Shown here: positions 44,230-52,643 of the stretch, piece after piece
Layout: every line of letters begins with the position of its first letter
Position numbering within the stretch: position 1 is the first letter of the stretch
DNA from: Glutamicibacter arilaitensis Re117
GTDB lineage: Bacteria > Actinomycetota > Actinomycetes > Actinomycetales > Micrococcaceae
Direction of reading: 5' to 3'
Length of the DNA: 64,000 nucleotides
NCBI RefSeq assembly: GCF_000197735.1
Contig: NC_014550.1
Coordinates: 310,001 to 374,000, forward strand
Translations under genes and position numbers: made by a program
Notes under the pieces: model-generated
What the model was told of the DNA's origin: nothing
The model's database searches: none
The model's input: only the letters and a program-made list of their open reading frames with translations

Positions 44230-45294
44230 TTAGCTGCTTGCGGGCACGATCCGGCGCACACTGGAAGCCAGCTGCGAATCGCGCTGCCTGTTCTTGACCA
44301 CCGCAAGCCAGGAGCCCAAGGCCATATAGGCCTTGGAACGGATCTTCGGCGAGGAGAGGAACACATCGTGCAGCGCGCCGGGAAGGCGCACCAGATGCAA
44401 TTCCCGGCCCAAGTCGATGCTCCGCTGGGCCACGGCCTGGACATTCAATGCCACATCGGCACGGGTGGCGGAATCGTTCCAGCGCGGCAGCAAATAGTCT
44501 TCTGCCGAGAGCATCACCAGGGTAGGCATCTGCAAGTCCAGCCCCTTCTTCACCTTGGCCTGCGCATTGAAGACCGCGGAAATGAACCCGGCGGTGAGCT
44601 TGAAGCCGTTGACCGGACGCCAACCCAGATCGTAATCCCACTCGCCGGAAAACTGGCTGGAGACCGTACGGGTATAGAACCCGGGATCCACGCTGGGCAA
44701 GAAGCGGTGCGGGTTGCGGGTGCTGGCCACCTGCATGATCCGGGCCAAGGCCGTGCGCCCGATTTCGCTGGCCTGGAATTCCAGCCAAGGGCTGTTCAAT
44801 GCCAGCGCATCAACTTTCTGCGGGTCGGCTGCCGCGTACAGCGAAGCGCTCAACCCTCCGGTGGAATGGGCGAGCAGGACAAAGCGGGTGCCCGGGTGCG
44901 CGCTGGAAATGATGCGGTGGGCCGCGTCGAATTCCTCGAAGTACTCCTCCAGATCGGTGGTGAACCCGGGGCTGCTGAGCTCGGCGATTCCGGTTGCCCG
45001 GTCCACCGGCAGGTTCCGACCGTAGTGGCGCAGGTCCAGGGCGTAGAAATCGGCTCCGGCATCGGTGAGGAATTCAGCGAGCTCTTTTTGGAAGAAGTAG
45101 TCCGACCAGCCATGCACGTAGAGCACCGCGATGCCGCGCAAAGGCGGTGGCAGGCGCAGCGATTTGCGTGCGCGGTGCCGGATCAGCGTCGCGGTGGACC
45201 CGTCGGACATCGGCAGCGGACGCTGCGAGAACTGCTCGCCGAGCAGGTCGGGCTGCCAAAGATCTTCGGCCGGGTTCTTGAACTGGAAGGCCAT
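44230..45294 (-). CDS. Alpha/beta hydrolase (serine aminopeptidase/lysophospholipase type)
   Basis: A 354-residue alpha/beta-hydrolase of the Hydrolase_4 (lysophospholipase) type. It has LYVHGWSDYFFQKELAEFLTDAGADFYALDLRHYGRN as oxyanion and strand region, the nucleophile Ser in FVLLAHSTGGLSASLY (AHSTGG) and a C-terminal His in LPGALHDVFLSSP. Probable monoacylglycerol/lysophospholipid-type esterase; substrate not determined. A TACCCT hexamer six bases before the ATG at 45294 suggests a leaderless start just after the aceB terminator. Confidence 0.87.
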   Translation of the reverse strand: MAFQFKNPAEDLWQPDLLGEQFSQRPLPMSDGSTATLIRHRARKSLRLPPPLRGIAVLYVHGWSDYFFQKELAEFLTDAGADFYALDLRHYGRNLPVDRATGIAELSSPGFTTDLEEYFEEFDAAHRIISSAHPGTRFVLLAHSTGGLSASLYAAADPQKVDALALNSPWLEFQASEIGRTALARIMQVASTRNPHRFLPSVDPGFYTRTVSSQFSGEWDYDLGWRPVNGFKLTAGFISAVFNAQAKVKKGLDLQMPTLVMLSAEDYLLPRWNDSATRADVALNVQAVAQRSIDLGRELHLVRLPGALHDVFLSSPKIRSKAYMALGSWLAVVKNRQRDSQLASSVRRIVPASS

Positions 45295-45317
45295 GACTAT
45301 AGGGTATCCATTTCCGG

Positions 45318-45374
45318 GCACAAAAAACGGCATCCTCCAGTTGGAATGGTTGCCAACTGGCGAATGCCGTTTCT
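45318..45374 (-). terminator. Terminator after aceB
   Basis: Nested arms AAACGGCAT/ATGCCGTTT (45325-45333, 45364-45372) and CCAGTTGG/CCAACTGG. On the minus strand the stem is followed by TTTTTTG, typical of an intrinsic terminator. It ends the aceA-aceB transcript. Confidence 0.8.
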
Positions 45375-45425
45375 CGTGGCCGGCGTTCAGGGACGACTGT
45401 TTTCTGCCGGCCGGGTCTTTACCAC

Positions 45426-47063
45426 CTAGCCTGCCATTTCCAAGGTGCGTGCCGGCGCATCCAGGTAGCGCAGGTAGGCGTTCTTGGTCAGGAAGGTCGG
45501 GAAGTCATCGCGCAGTGCGCACGCTTCGAAGATCTCCACGGCTTCCTCGAAGCGATCGCCTTCGAAACGCTCCAGGTTATCCATGGTCTCTTCGGTCAGC
45601 TCCTGCACCCAGCGGCGGGTGATGATCTCGCCCTCATCGGTGATGGCCGACTGGTGGATCCACTGCCACAGCTGCGAACGGGAGATCTCAGCGGTAGCAG
45701 CATCTTCCATCAGGTTGCGCAGCGCCACAGCTCCATTGCCGCGCAGCCAGGACTCGATGTAACGGATGCCGATGTCGATATTGTCGCGGATGCCGCGTTC
45801 GGTGATCTTGCCGGTGACGCTTTCAACGTTCAGCAGGGCCGGGCCGGACACCTGAACATCTTCACGGGTGCGCTGCAGCTGGTTCGGGTTCTCGCCGAGC
45901 ACTTCGTCGTAGACCTCGCGGGCCACCGAAACCAGGTCCGGGTGGGCCACCCATGAACCGTCGAACCCGTCAGCGGCTTCGCGGGCCTTGTCCTCGCGGA
46001 CCTTGCCGAAGGCAATCTCGTTGATCGAAGCGTCCTTCCGGTTGGGAACGAAAGCGCTCATGCCGCCGATGGCCGATGCGCCGCGTCGGTGGCAAGCCCG
46101 CACCAGCTGCTCGGTGTAAGCCCGCATGAACGGAGCGGTCATGGTCACGGTGTCGCGATCCGGGAAGACGAATCGCGGGCCGCGGGAACGGAAGTTCTTG
46201 ATGATCGAGAAGATGTAGTCCCAGCGACCTGCATTCAAGCCCGAGGAGTGCTCGCGCAGCTCGTACAGGATCTCTTCCATCTCGAAAGCAGCGGTGATGG
46301 TCTCGATCAGCACGGTCGCGCGAATGGTTCCGCGTTCGATATCCAGCAGGTCCTGGGCCATGTTGAAGACCTCGTTCCACAGCCGTGCTTCCAGGTGGTT
46401 CTCCAGCTTCGGCAGGTAGTAGTACGGACCGCGGCCGGCTGCCAGCAGGCGCTTGGCGTTGTGGAAGAAGTGCAGTCCGAAGTCCACCAGTGCCCCGGAC
46501 ATCGGGGTGCCGGCTACCAGCAGGTGCTTCTCTGGCAGGTGCCAGCCGCGGGGACGGACCACGATGGTAGGAAGCTCGGTCAGCTCGTAGCTGTTCAGCT
46601 TGTATTCGCGGCCATCGGGTGCGGTGAAGTCCAGTTCCTTGTCCAGGATGCGGATCAGGTTCACCTGGTTCTTGATGACGTTCTGCCAGGACGGCGAGGA
46701 AGCATCCTCCATGTCAGCCAGCCACACCTTGGCGCCGGAGTTCAGCGCGTTGATCGCCATCTTGCGTTCGATCGGACCGGTGATTTCCACGCGGCGATCT
46801 TCCAGCCCCGGAGCGATCGGAGCGACCTGCCATGAATCATCTTCGCGAATTGCCCGGGTCTCGTCCAAGAACTTCGGATCGCGTCCATTGGCAATGCGGG
46901 CCCGGTTGACCTGGCGGCGCTGCATCAATTCGGCGCGGCGCGGTTCAAACGCGGTGTGCAGAGCCGAAAGGAAGTCCAGGGCTTCGCTGGTCAGGATTTG
47001 CTCCTGGTAGCGAACGGGGGTAGCGGTAATGGTGATGTTGTTCAGGGTGATTGGGGAGTTCAT
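45426..47063 (-). CDS. aceB: Malate synthase (class A type)
   Basis: A 545-residue enzyme joining glyoxylate and acetyl-CoA to malate, the second step of the glyoxylate shunt. Segments GAKVWLADMEDASSPSWQNVIKNQVNL, LPKLENHLEARLWNEVF, RGTIRATVLIETITAAFEMEEILYELREHSSGLNAGRWDYIFSIIK and MTAPFMRAYTEQLVRACHRRG are family hallmarks, with Arg and Glu/Asp residues of the active site. Length fits malate synthase A (about 530-550). ATG 47063 lies seven bases after AAGGA. It follows aceA by 80 bp containing a GC-rich hairpin (47096-47127), which may lower aceB expression. Confidence 0.96.
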   Translation of the reverse strand: MNSPITLNNITITATPVRYQEQILTSEALDFLSALHTAFEPRRAELMQRRQVNRARIANGRDPKFLDETRAIREDDSWQVAPIAPGLEDRRVEITGPIERKMAINALNSGAKVWLADMEDASSPSWQNVIKNQVNLIRILDKELDFTAPDGREYKLNSYELTELPTIVVRPRGWHLPEKHLLVAGTPMSGALVDFGLHFFHNAKRLLAAGRGPYYYLPKLENHLEARLWNEVFNMAQDLLDIERGTIRATVLIETITAAFEMEEILYELREHSSGLNAGRWDYIFSIIKNFRSRGPRFVFPDRDTVTMTAPFMRAYTEQLVRACHRRGASAIGGMSAFVPNRKDASINEIAFGKVREDKAREAADGFDGSWVAHPDLVSVAREVYDEVLGENPNQLQRTREDVQVSGPALLNVESVTGKITERGIRDNIDIGIRYIESWLRGNGAVALRNLMEDAATAEISRSQLWQWIHQSAITDEGEIITRRWVQELTEETMDNLERFEGDRFEEAVEIFEACALRDDFPTFLTKNAYLRYLDAPARTLEMAG

Positions 47064-47095
47064 GGCAGCGTCCTTAAAAACTTGAAAGTGGTGTT

Positions 47096-47127
47096 GGTGC
47101 CAGCCAGCGCCGTTGCCGGCTGGCACC
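47096..47127 (-). other. Intercistronic hairpin between aceA and aceB
   Basis: GGTGCCAGCC (47096-47105) and GGCTGGCACC (47118-47127) form a perfect 10-bp stem with a 12-base loop within the 80-bp gap. With no T-run on the minus-strand side, attenuation or mRNA processing is as likely as termination. Confidence 0.6.
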
Positions 47128-47143
47128 ATCGACCCGTCAGGGT

Positions 47144-48457
47144 CTAATGGAATTGGCCTTCTTCGGTGGATCCCACCAAAGCCAGGGTGGAGGCGTTCGG
47201 GTTCAACGCCGTGGAGATTGCGTCGAAGTAGCCGGTGCCGACTTCGCGCTGGTGCTTTGTGGCGGTGTAGCCGGCAGCTTCGGACGCGAATTCGCGTTCC
47301 TGCAATTCGACGTAGGCGCTCATGCCGTCCTTCGCGTAGCCCTGGGCCAGATCGAACATCGAGTGGTTCAATGCGTGGAAGCCGGCCAGGGTGATGAACT
47401 GGAAGCTGAAGCCCATGGCGCCCAGTTCGCGTTGGAACTTGGCGATGGTGGCATCATCCAAGTGCTTCTTCCAGTTGAACGATGGCGAGCAGTTGTAGGA
47501 GAGCATCTGGTCAGGGAAGTCCTTCTTGACCGCTTCGGCGAACTTGCGGGCCAGTTCCAGGTCCGGGGTGCCGGTTTCCATCCAGATCAGATCCGAATAC
47601 GGGGCGTAGGCCTTTGCGCGGGCGATGCATGGCTCGATGCCGTTGCGGACCTTGTAGAAGCCTTCGGGGGTGCGCTCGCCGGTGATGAACTGCTGATCTC
47701 GTTCATCGACATCCGAGGTGATCAGGGTGGCTGCCTCGGCGTCGGTGCGGGCGATGACCACCGAAGGGGTGCCTGCCACGTCGGCGGCCAGGCGGGCCGC
47801 GTTCAGGGTGCGGATGTGCTGCTGGGTCGGAATCAGCACCTTGCCACCGAGGTGGCCGCACTTCTTCTCGCTGGCCAGCTGGTCTTCCCAGTGGACACCC
47901 GAAGCGCCGGCGGTGATCATGGACTTCATCAGCTCGTACGCGTTCAGCGGGCCGCCGAAGCCGGCTTCTGCGTCAGCGACGATGGGGACCATCCAGTCCT
48001 CGACGCTGTGGATGCCTTCGGAGAACTCGATCTGGTCGGCACGCTGCAGTGCGTTGTTGATGCGGCGCACGACCTGCGGAACCGAGTTGGCCGGGTAGAG
48101 CGACTGATCCGGGTAGGTCTGGCCTGAGAGGTTGGCATCTGCTGCAACCTGCCAGCCTGAAAGGTAGATGGCTCGCAGTCCGGCCTTGACCTGCTGGACT
48201 GCCTGGTTGCCGGTCAGGGCGCCCAGTGCGTTGGTGTAGCCGCCGGTCGGGGTTTCCTCGGTGAGCTGCTTCCACAGCTTCTCGGATCCGCGCTTGGCCA
48301 GGGTGTGCTCTTCCTGGACCCGGCCCTGCAGCTTCACGACGTCGGCAGCAGTGTAATCGCGAGTTACGCTGTTCCAGCGAGGGTTGTTTTCCCAGTCGGT
48401 CTCGATGGCTGCGATGCGGTTGTCGATCGAGGTTTCGTTGGTGTTCTCGGTAGTCAT
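47144..48457 (-). CDS. aceA: Isocitrate lyase
   Basis: A 437-residue isocitrate lyase splitting isocitrate to glyoxylate and succinate, allowing growth on acetate and fatty acids. It has the catalytic KKCGHLGGK motif (mobile-loop Cys), [20 protein letters not shown], the [11 protein letters not shown] metal region and [18 protein letters not shown] at 48457 lies eight bases after GAAGGAG. Upstream are two direct repeats resembling RamB half-sites. aceB follows on the same strand, so both shunt enzymes are one unit; the candidate RamB regulator is 2 kb away. Confidence 0.98.
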   Translation of the reverse strand: MTTENTNETSIDNRIAAIETDWENNPRWNSVTRDYTAADVVKLQGRVQEEHTLAKRGSEKLWKQLTEETPTGGYTNALGALTGNQAVQQVKAGLRAIYLSGWQVAADANLSGQTYPDQSLYPANSVPQVVRRINNALQRADQIEFSEGIHSVEDWMVPIVADAEAGFGGPLNAYELMKSMITAGASGVHWEDQLASEKKCGHLGGKVLIPTQQHIRTLNAARLAADVAGTPSVVIARTDAEAATLITSDVDERDQQFITGERTPEGFYKVRNGIEPCIARAKAYAPYSDLIWMETGTPDLELARKFAEAVKKDFPDQMLSYNCSPSFNWKKHLDDATIAKFQRELGAMGFSFQFITLAGFHALNHSMFDLAQGYAKDGMSAYVELQEREFASEAAGYTATKHQREVGTGYFDAISTALNPNASTLALVGSTEEGQFH

Positions 48458-48580
48458 TGCCTTGGCTCCTTCGCACAAGCTGCGGGTTCATGCTGATCGG
48501 TTGGTGATCTTGTGAACTTCTTCGTGACAACTACTTTTCCGCAGGTGCAAGGGGTTCAACAGAGTTTTCAAGGATTAAGA

Positions 48581-48619
48581 TTTGCACTTCTTCGCAGAAG
48601 CGGAAATTTTGCACTTCTT
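48581..48619 (-). promoter_or_regulatory. Twin direct repeat, candidate RamB sites
   Basis: TTTGCACTTCTT occurs twice with a 27-bp period. Read from the aceA strand it is AAGAAGTGCAAA, sharing the TGCAAA half and A-rich flank of the RamB motif known from Corynebacterium glutamicum aceA/aceB. It lies 124-162 bp upstream of aceA. Binding is inferred from motif and context. Confidence 0.5.
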
Positions 48620-48725
48620 GCGGCAAAAGTGAGTCAAAGCATCGAAAAACGTTGAAATTAGCCGAAATCCCTGAGAAGAAGAATGAAACTTACCAGTCTT
48701 GTCGCCGGGGTGAGCAAGGAATATG

Positions 48726-48760
48726 GCCATTCAGGGATTCTGTGATAATCCCTGAATGGC
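48726..48760 (+). other. Perfect 14-bp hairpin in aceA-hutD intergenic region
   Basis: GCCATTCAGGGATT (48726-48739) and AATCCCTGAATGGC (48747-48760) are exact complements with a seven-base loop. The plus strand after it is partly T-rich (GGTTGGCTTTTCTTGG). It may terminate an unseen transcript or fold within an untranslated RNA; no gene directly precedes it. Confidence 0.6.
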
Positions 48761-48983
48761 TAGTGGGTTGGCTTTTCTTGGAGGAAGTCAAGTCCGCATG
48801 CGCCATTTGTGCCGGTATGGACCCAGTGGAAAACGTGAAGTTTCCGAGTCTGGGGGATTAGCGGGCGGTGCCAGGCGGATGTGAAAATCCGTTGCGGCCA
48901 ATGGCTGATGGTGTTCATTGGAGCTGATTTTGGGCGCGAAGATTTACGGATCTTGCGAAATCAGCTGATTGAGCTGCGACGGG

Positions 48984-49586
48984 CTAGGGGAGGTCGAAAG
49001 AAACCACGGCCATGAAGCCGCGGCCTGTGATGCGGGGGTCGTCGGCGTCGGAACCAACGACGGTGTCGCGCAGATTCAGCGACTGCTCATTCTCGCCGAG
49101 TAAGAGCTTGGCGGAGCCTTGGACCAATACGCCTAGCTGTCCATCAAAGAGATGCTGTTCGCGCTTTTTGGACAGCTCGACAATGCGAACGGTGGGCCGT
49201 ACCTGCTGTGGAGTGGCAGCTACGTGCACGATGAGCAGTTCCTCGGTGGGCTGGCTCGCCTCGACAGGATTTGCGGTTTCAAATTTCAGCGGACGCAGAG
49301 GTTCCAAACCGTGCTGCTGCCCGTCGACATCCAGCTGCACGAAGTCACCGGCGATCAGGGTGAAGACTTGGGCCGAAGGTGCCGGAGTGAAACTTGCGGC
49401 CTTCTCGATGGAGCGAATTGAAAGCTGCCAGGTGGCTTCGCGGGGTTCGCTAGGCTGCAACGTACCATCTTGCGCGAGAACGCCGCTGGCAATGAGCCGG
49501 ACCTGTCCCAGCTCCCACTGCTTCTTGGTGCTCTGCGCCAATTCGAAAATGGAACCTGGTGCAAAAGATGCCTGTGCTTCGCTCAT
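48984..49586 (-). CDS. hutD: HutD-family protein
   Basis: A 200-residue HutD-family cupin-like protein. The region ATWQLSIRSIEKAASFTPAPSAQVFTLIAGDFVQLDVDGQQHGLEPLRPLKFETANPVEAS matches the HutD/Ves conserved core. HutD accompanies histidine utilization in many bacteria, but no other hut genes are in the window. TAGACT ends six bases before the ATG and overlaps the stop codon of the upstream kinase-like gene, suggesting an internal leaderless promoter. Gap to that gene is 9 bp, so read-through transcription is also possible. Confidence 0.78.
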   Translation of the reverse strand: MSEAQASFAPGSIFELAQSTKKQWELGQVRLIASGVLAQDGTLQPSEPREATWQLSIRSIEKAASFTPAPSAQVFTLIAGDFVQLDVDGQQHGLEPLRPLKFETANPVEASQPTEELLIVHVAATPQQVRPTVRIVELSKKREQHLFDGQLGVLVQGSAKLLLGENEQSLNLRDTVVGSDADDPRITGRGFMAVVSFDLP

Positions 49587-49595
49587 AGTAAGAGT

Positions 49596-50216
49596 CTACT
49601 TGCCGATGACCAGGCGAAGTTGTTCCACTAGCAGGGAGGTGGACAGGGAGGCATCGAGGATTATCCAGCCGTGCAGTTGCGCCAGGCGAAGGTATTCATC
49701 TCGGCTTTCGCTGAGATACTCCAGAGTTTCGTGGTCCTTGCCCCGAGAAACGATTCGCTCATAGGCAAGGTGCGGATCAATATCTAGAAGGATAATTCGC
49801 GCGCACTCGGTACTTTTGGCCGCCAACCAGGGCAGGAGTAGTCCCGATGGATGGCCGCGCAAGCGCCGAAGCACCAATTGGCAGTACAGGTGCCGGTCCA
49901 TCACGCTGAGCCCGCCAGAGTGGGCAGCGGAAACCATGTTGCGTGCAACGTTGAAGCCACGGATGGAAGTTTCGAAAAAATCTTGGGTGAAAGTCGGGAA
50001 CGTGATTCCCGATCTGCGGCAAAATTTGGTAAGCCAGCTGCGGGCGGCGGCATTGGCAAGCCTTCGCGCGCGAATGCGTTCGTTGAGCAGTTGCCGTGTC
50101 AGGGCTTCGATGAGGGTACTTTTGCCTGCACCATCTGGGCCGAGGATTACCAAAGTCTGGGGTGGATCGTGGCCATGGCTTGTGGCCGGTAGCGGGCGGG
50201 TGGAAATTGCGTGCAT
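49596..50216 (-). CDS. Thymidylate-kinase-like P-loop protein
   Basis: A 206-residue P-loop nucleotide kinase. The Walker A segment is TLVILGPDGAGKSTLIEALT; a DRH motif near residue 108 (VMDRHLYCQLVLRRL) and RIILLDIDPHLAYERIVSRG fit the thymidylate-kinase fold. Normal tmk genes are in other operons, and similarity looks loose, so a substrate other than dTMP is possible. GAAGGAG precedes the ATG at 50216. It lies upstream of hutD and is divergent from ramB with about 210 bp of shared upstream region. Confidence 0.75.
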   Translation of the reverse strand: MHAISTRPLPATSHGHDPPQTLVILGPDGAGKSTLIEALTRQLLNERIRARRLANAAARSWLTKFCRRSGITFPTFTQDFFETSIRGFNVARNMVSAAHSGGLSVMDRHLYCQLVLRRLRGHPSGLLLPWLAAKSTECARIILLDIDPHLAYERIVSRGKDHETLEYLSESRDEYLRLAQLHGWIILDASLSTSLLVEQLRLVIGK

Positions 50217-50425
50217 GGTGCTCCTTCTTTAAGGTCGTTGTCCTTTCAACGTATGGGTTGCGGTGAAGATTCCGCTCGGTCGCTGTGCGTTTGATGGGAG
50301 AAGCGCAGCGAGAGAACAGCGAAGAATCGGAATTATTTGACTCTGAAGCTTTGAAAAACGGCGGACTGGCTGATTTGAAGATGAAGATCTAGAAATTTTC
50401 CTGATTCTTGGCGTAGCCTTGTCGT

Positions 50426-51916
50426 GTGACTGCAACCACATGGAATCGCTCAGTGAATTTTTCCGGCAACGGCGCTGGCAGCGAGGATACAGAACTTGAT
50501 GCCATTGCTCTGGGGCGGAGAATCCGTTTTCTGCGCAAGAGCAAGCAACTGACCTTGGATGATGTCTCGACGCTGGTTGATACCGCGCCGAGCCAGCTGT
50601 CGTTGATCGAAAATGGCAAGCGCGAACCAAAGCTATCGCTGCTCAAGTCCTTGGCCGGGGCCTTGGGCGTGGGAGTCGATGACCTGCTGGGCACTGAACC
50701 GCCTTCGCGTCGCGCCGCTTTGGAAATTGAGCTGGAACGCGCCCAACGCGGTCCGCTGTACGAGTCCTTGGGGTTGCCTACCGTTCGTGTGGGAACACGG
50801 TTGCCGATGGACGTTCTGGAATCCTTGGTGGGACTTCAGCATGAATTGGAACGCCGCCTCAATGAGCAGGCCGCTACCCCTGAGGAAGCACGTCGGGCCA
50901 ACACAGCGTTGCGCCATGAGATGCGCCAACGCAACAACTACTACAAGGACATTGAGCAGGAAGCCACCAAGGTCCTCACGGCTGTTGGCCACGATTCGGG
51001 ACCGCTCTCGCATCACCGTGCAGCGGACATCGCCGAGCATCTGGGGTTCAGCCTGCGCTTCGTGGGGAATCTTCCGCATTCCACGCGTTCGGTCACTGAT
51101 CAGAAGAACAAGCGCATCTATCTCACGCAGGCGAACCGCTCGGAACACGACCCGCGATCAGTGTTATTGCAGGCGCTGGGGCATCATGTGCTGGGGCATA
51201 AGACCCCAACCGATTATTTTGATTTCCTCTCGCAGCGAGTGGCGACGAACTACTTCGCCGCGGCGTTGATGATGCCCGAAAAATCTACCGTGGAATACCT
51301 GCAGCGCGCCAAGAACAACCGTGAACTGGCCGTCGAGGATTTGCGCGATGCATTCGCTGTGTCCTATGAATCGGCGGCTCACCGGTTCACCAATCTAGCC
51401 ACCGAGCATTTGGGAATGACTTGCCACTTCCAGAAGGTCCATGAATCAGGCATCTTGCACAAGGCCTATGAGAACGATCGGGTGAACTTTCCTGCCGACC
51501 ATACCGGTGCCATTGAGGGCCAGAGCATCTGCCGGTATTGGACCAGCCGTGTCGTCTTCGAGCAGATGGATAAGTTCCGCTCCTTCGAGCAGTACACCGA
51601 TACCGTTAACGGGACCTTCTGGTGCACGGCGCGTACCGAACGCCATTCCTCGGGGCTGTATTCATTGTCCATCGGGGTGCCCTTCGAACACGTGAAGTGG
51701 TTCCGCGGGCGCGACACCAAGGAGCGTTGCCAGTCCACCTGCCCAGATGAGAATTGCTGCCGCCGTCCACCGGCTGACCTGTCCAACCAGTGGTTTGGTA
51801 ATGCGTGGCCAGCTATGCGCGCCAATACCCACCTGTTGGCGGCCATGCCAACTGGTGCGTTCCCTGGCGTTGACGAAACCGAGGTCTACCGCTTCTTGCA
51901 AAAGCAGATGGGCTAG
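50426..51916 (+). CDS. ramB: RamB-type transcriptional regulator (XRE HTH plus ImmA/IrrE-like and C-terminal cysteine domain)
   Basis: A 496-residue regulator with the RamB layout: an N-terminal XRE helix-turn-helix (RIRFLRKSKQLTLDDVSTLVDTAPSQLSLIENGKREPKLSLLKSLAGALG), a middle ImmA/IrrE-like region (QALGHHVLGHKTPTDYFDFLSQRVATNYFAAALMMPE), and a C-terminal short-chain fatty-acyl regulator domain with clustered cysteines (CQSTCPDENCCRR). RamB represses acetate and glyoxylate genes in corynebacteria and mycobacteria. Here aceA-aceB sit 2 kb away on the other strand. GTG start at 50426 with TAGCCT six bases upstream suggests a leaderless mRNA. An ATG-less start and strong match make the start reasonably secure. 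Confidence 0.88.
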   Translation: MTATTWNRSVNFSGNGAGSEDTELDAIALGRRIRFLRKSKQLTLDDVSTLVDTAPSQLSLIENGKREPKLSLLKSLAGALGVGVDDLLGTEPPSRRAALEIELERAQRGPLYESLGLPTVRVGTRLPMDVLESLVGLQHELERRLNEQAATPEEARRANTALRHEMRQRNNYYKDIEQEATKVLTAVGHDSGPLSHHRAADIAEHLGFSLRFVGNLPHSTRSVTDQKNKRIYLTQANRSEHDPRSVLLQALGHHVLGHKTPTDYFDFLSQRVATNYFAAALMMPEKSTVEYLQRAKNNRELAVEDLRDAFAVSYESAAHRFTNLATEHLGMTCHFQKVHESGILHKAYENDRVNFPADHTGAIEGQSICRYWTSRVVFEQMDKFRSFEQYTDTVNGTFWCTARTERHSSGLYSLSIGVPFEHVKWFRGRDTKERCQSTCPDENCCRRPPADLSNQWFGNAWPAMRANTHLLAAMPTGAFPGVDETEVYRFLQKQMG

Positions 51917-51926
51917 AGCCGCAGAG

Positions 51927-52589
51927 CTAGTCGGTGTGCTTGGCAATAAAGGCGGTAGCCGCATCAGCCAGCCACGCGCCATCCTGGGCAGCGCTGCGTC
52001 CTGAGCGGGCCACCTTGAATGAGTGGTTGCCGCCTTCAAACCAGGAAAGTTCGCTGTGCTGGTTCAGCTTGCTGGCAACTTCTTCCATCTTTTCGGGGGT
52101 GGCAAAAGGATCGCGGGTACCTTCCAGGAAGAGCATCGGCAGATCCAGTGGATACAGGTGCTCATCGCGCAGCTTCTCTTCCTTCTTAGGCGCATGCAAC
52201 GGGTAGCCCAAGAAGATCAGCCCTTGCGCGGGCATGCCCTCGGCAACGGCTAGCGAAGCCATGCGCCCGCCGAAGGATTTTCCTGCAGCGAAGATCGGCA
52301 GGCCTTCAGCCATGTTTTCTTCAACCCAGTCGCGGACTTGGCGCCACACGGCTATGGCTGTGGGCGCCTTGTCCGGGAACTTCTTTCCAGCATCCATATA
52401 CGGAAAATTAAAGCGCAGGACGCTGGCGTCGAGATTTGCCAGGGCCAGCGCAAAACCGGCCATGAATTCATGGTCCTTGCCGGCGCCCGAACCGTGGGCG
52501 AGCACCACTACGGCTTTCGCGTTTTCGGCGGGGTCCCAGAGGGCGCTGAGTTCCAGCTCTTCGAATGGAATGGAAAGTTCTTGGGTCAT
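51927..52589 (-). CDS. KANL3/Tex30-like alpha/beta hydrolase
   Basis: A 220-residue hydrolase of the KANL3/Tex30 (DUF) group. It has VVVLAHGSGAGKDHEFMAGFALAL with the oxyanion glycine-rich loop, the nucleophile Ser in FAAGKSFGGRMAS, the acidic residue near GTRDPF and a catalytic His in GGNHSFK. A soluble serine hydrolase of unknown substrate. Single gene convergent with ramB, 10 bp apart. Confidence 0.85.
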   Translation of the reverse strand: MTQELSIPFEELELSALWDPAENAKAVVVLAHGSGAGKDHEFMAGFALALANLDASVLRFNFPYMDAGKKFPDKAPTAIAVWRQVRDWVEENMAEGLPIFAAGKSFGGRMASLAVAEGMPAQGLIFLGYPLHAPKKEEKLRDEHLYPLDLPMLFLEGTRDPFATPEKMEEVASKLNQHSELSWFEGGNHSFKVARSGRSAAQDGAWLADAATAFIAKHTD

Positions 52590-52643
52590 GCTTTCCAGCC
52601 TAGGGGGCCGAAGGGCCGGGGGCTGCCCATGACAGGAGAAGTA

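Larger units (their letters stand above)
48458..48983. other. 526-bp intergenic region upstream of aceA with direct repeats and hairpin
   Basis: Holds the aceA promoter region, two TTTGCACTTCTT direct repeats (48581-48592 and 48608-48619) and a 14-bp perfect hairpin at 48726-48760. A 69-codon open frame at 48652-48861 has no ribosome-binding site or recognisable product, and I do not call it a gene. Confidence 0.6.

Noticed and set aside
48652-48861. 69-codon frame in the aceA upstream region
   Set aside because: No ribosome-binding site and no recognisable product; it overlaps the 14-bp hairpin, favouring non-coding DNA.
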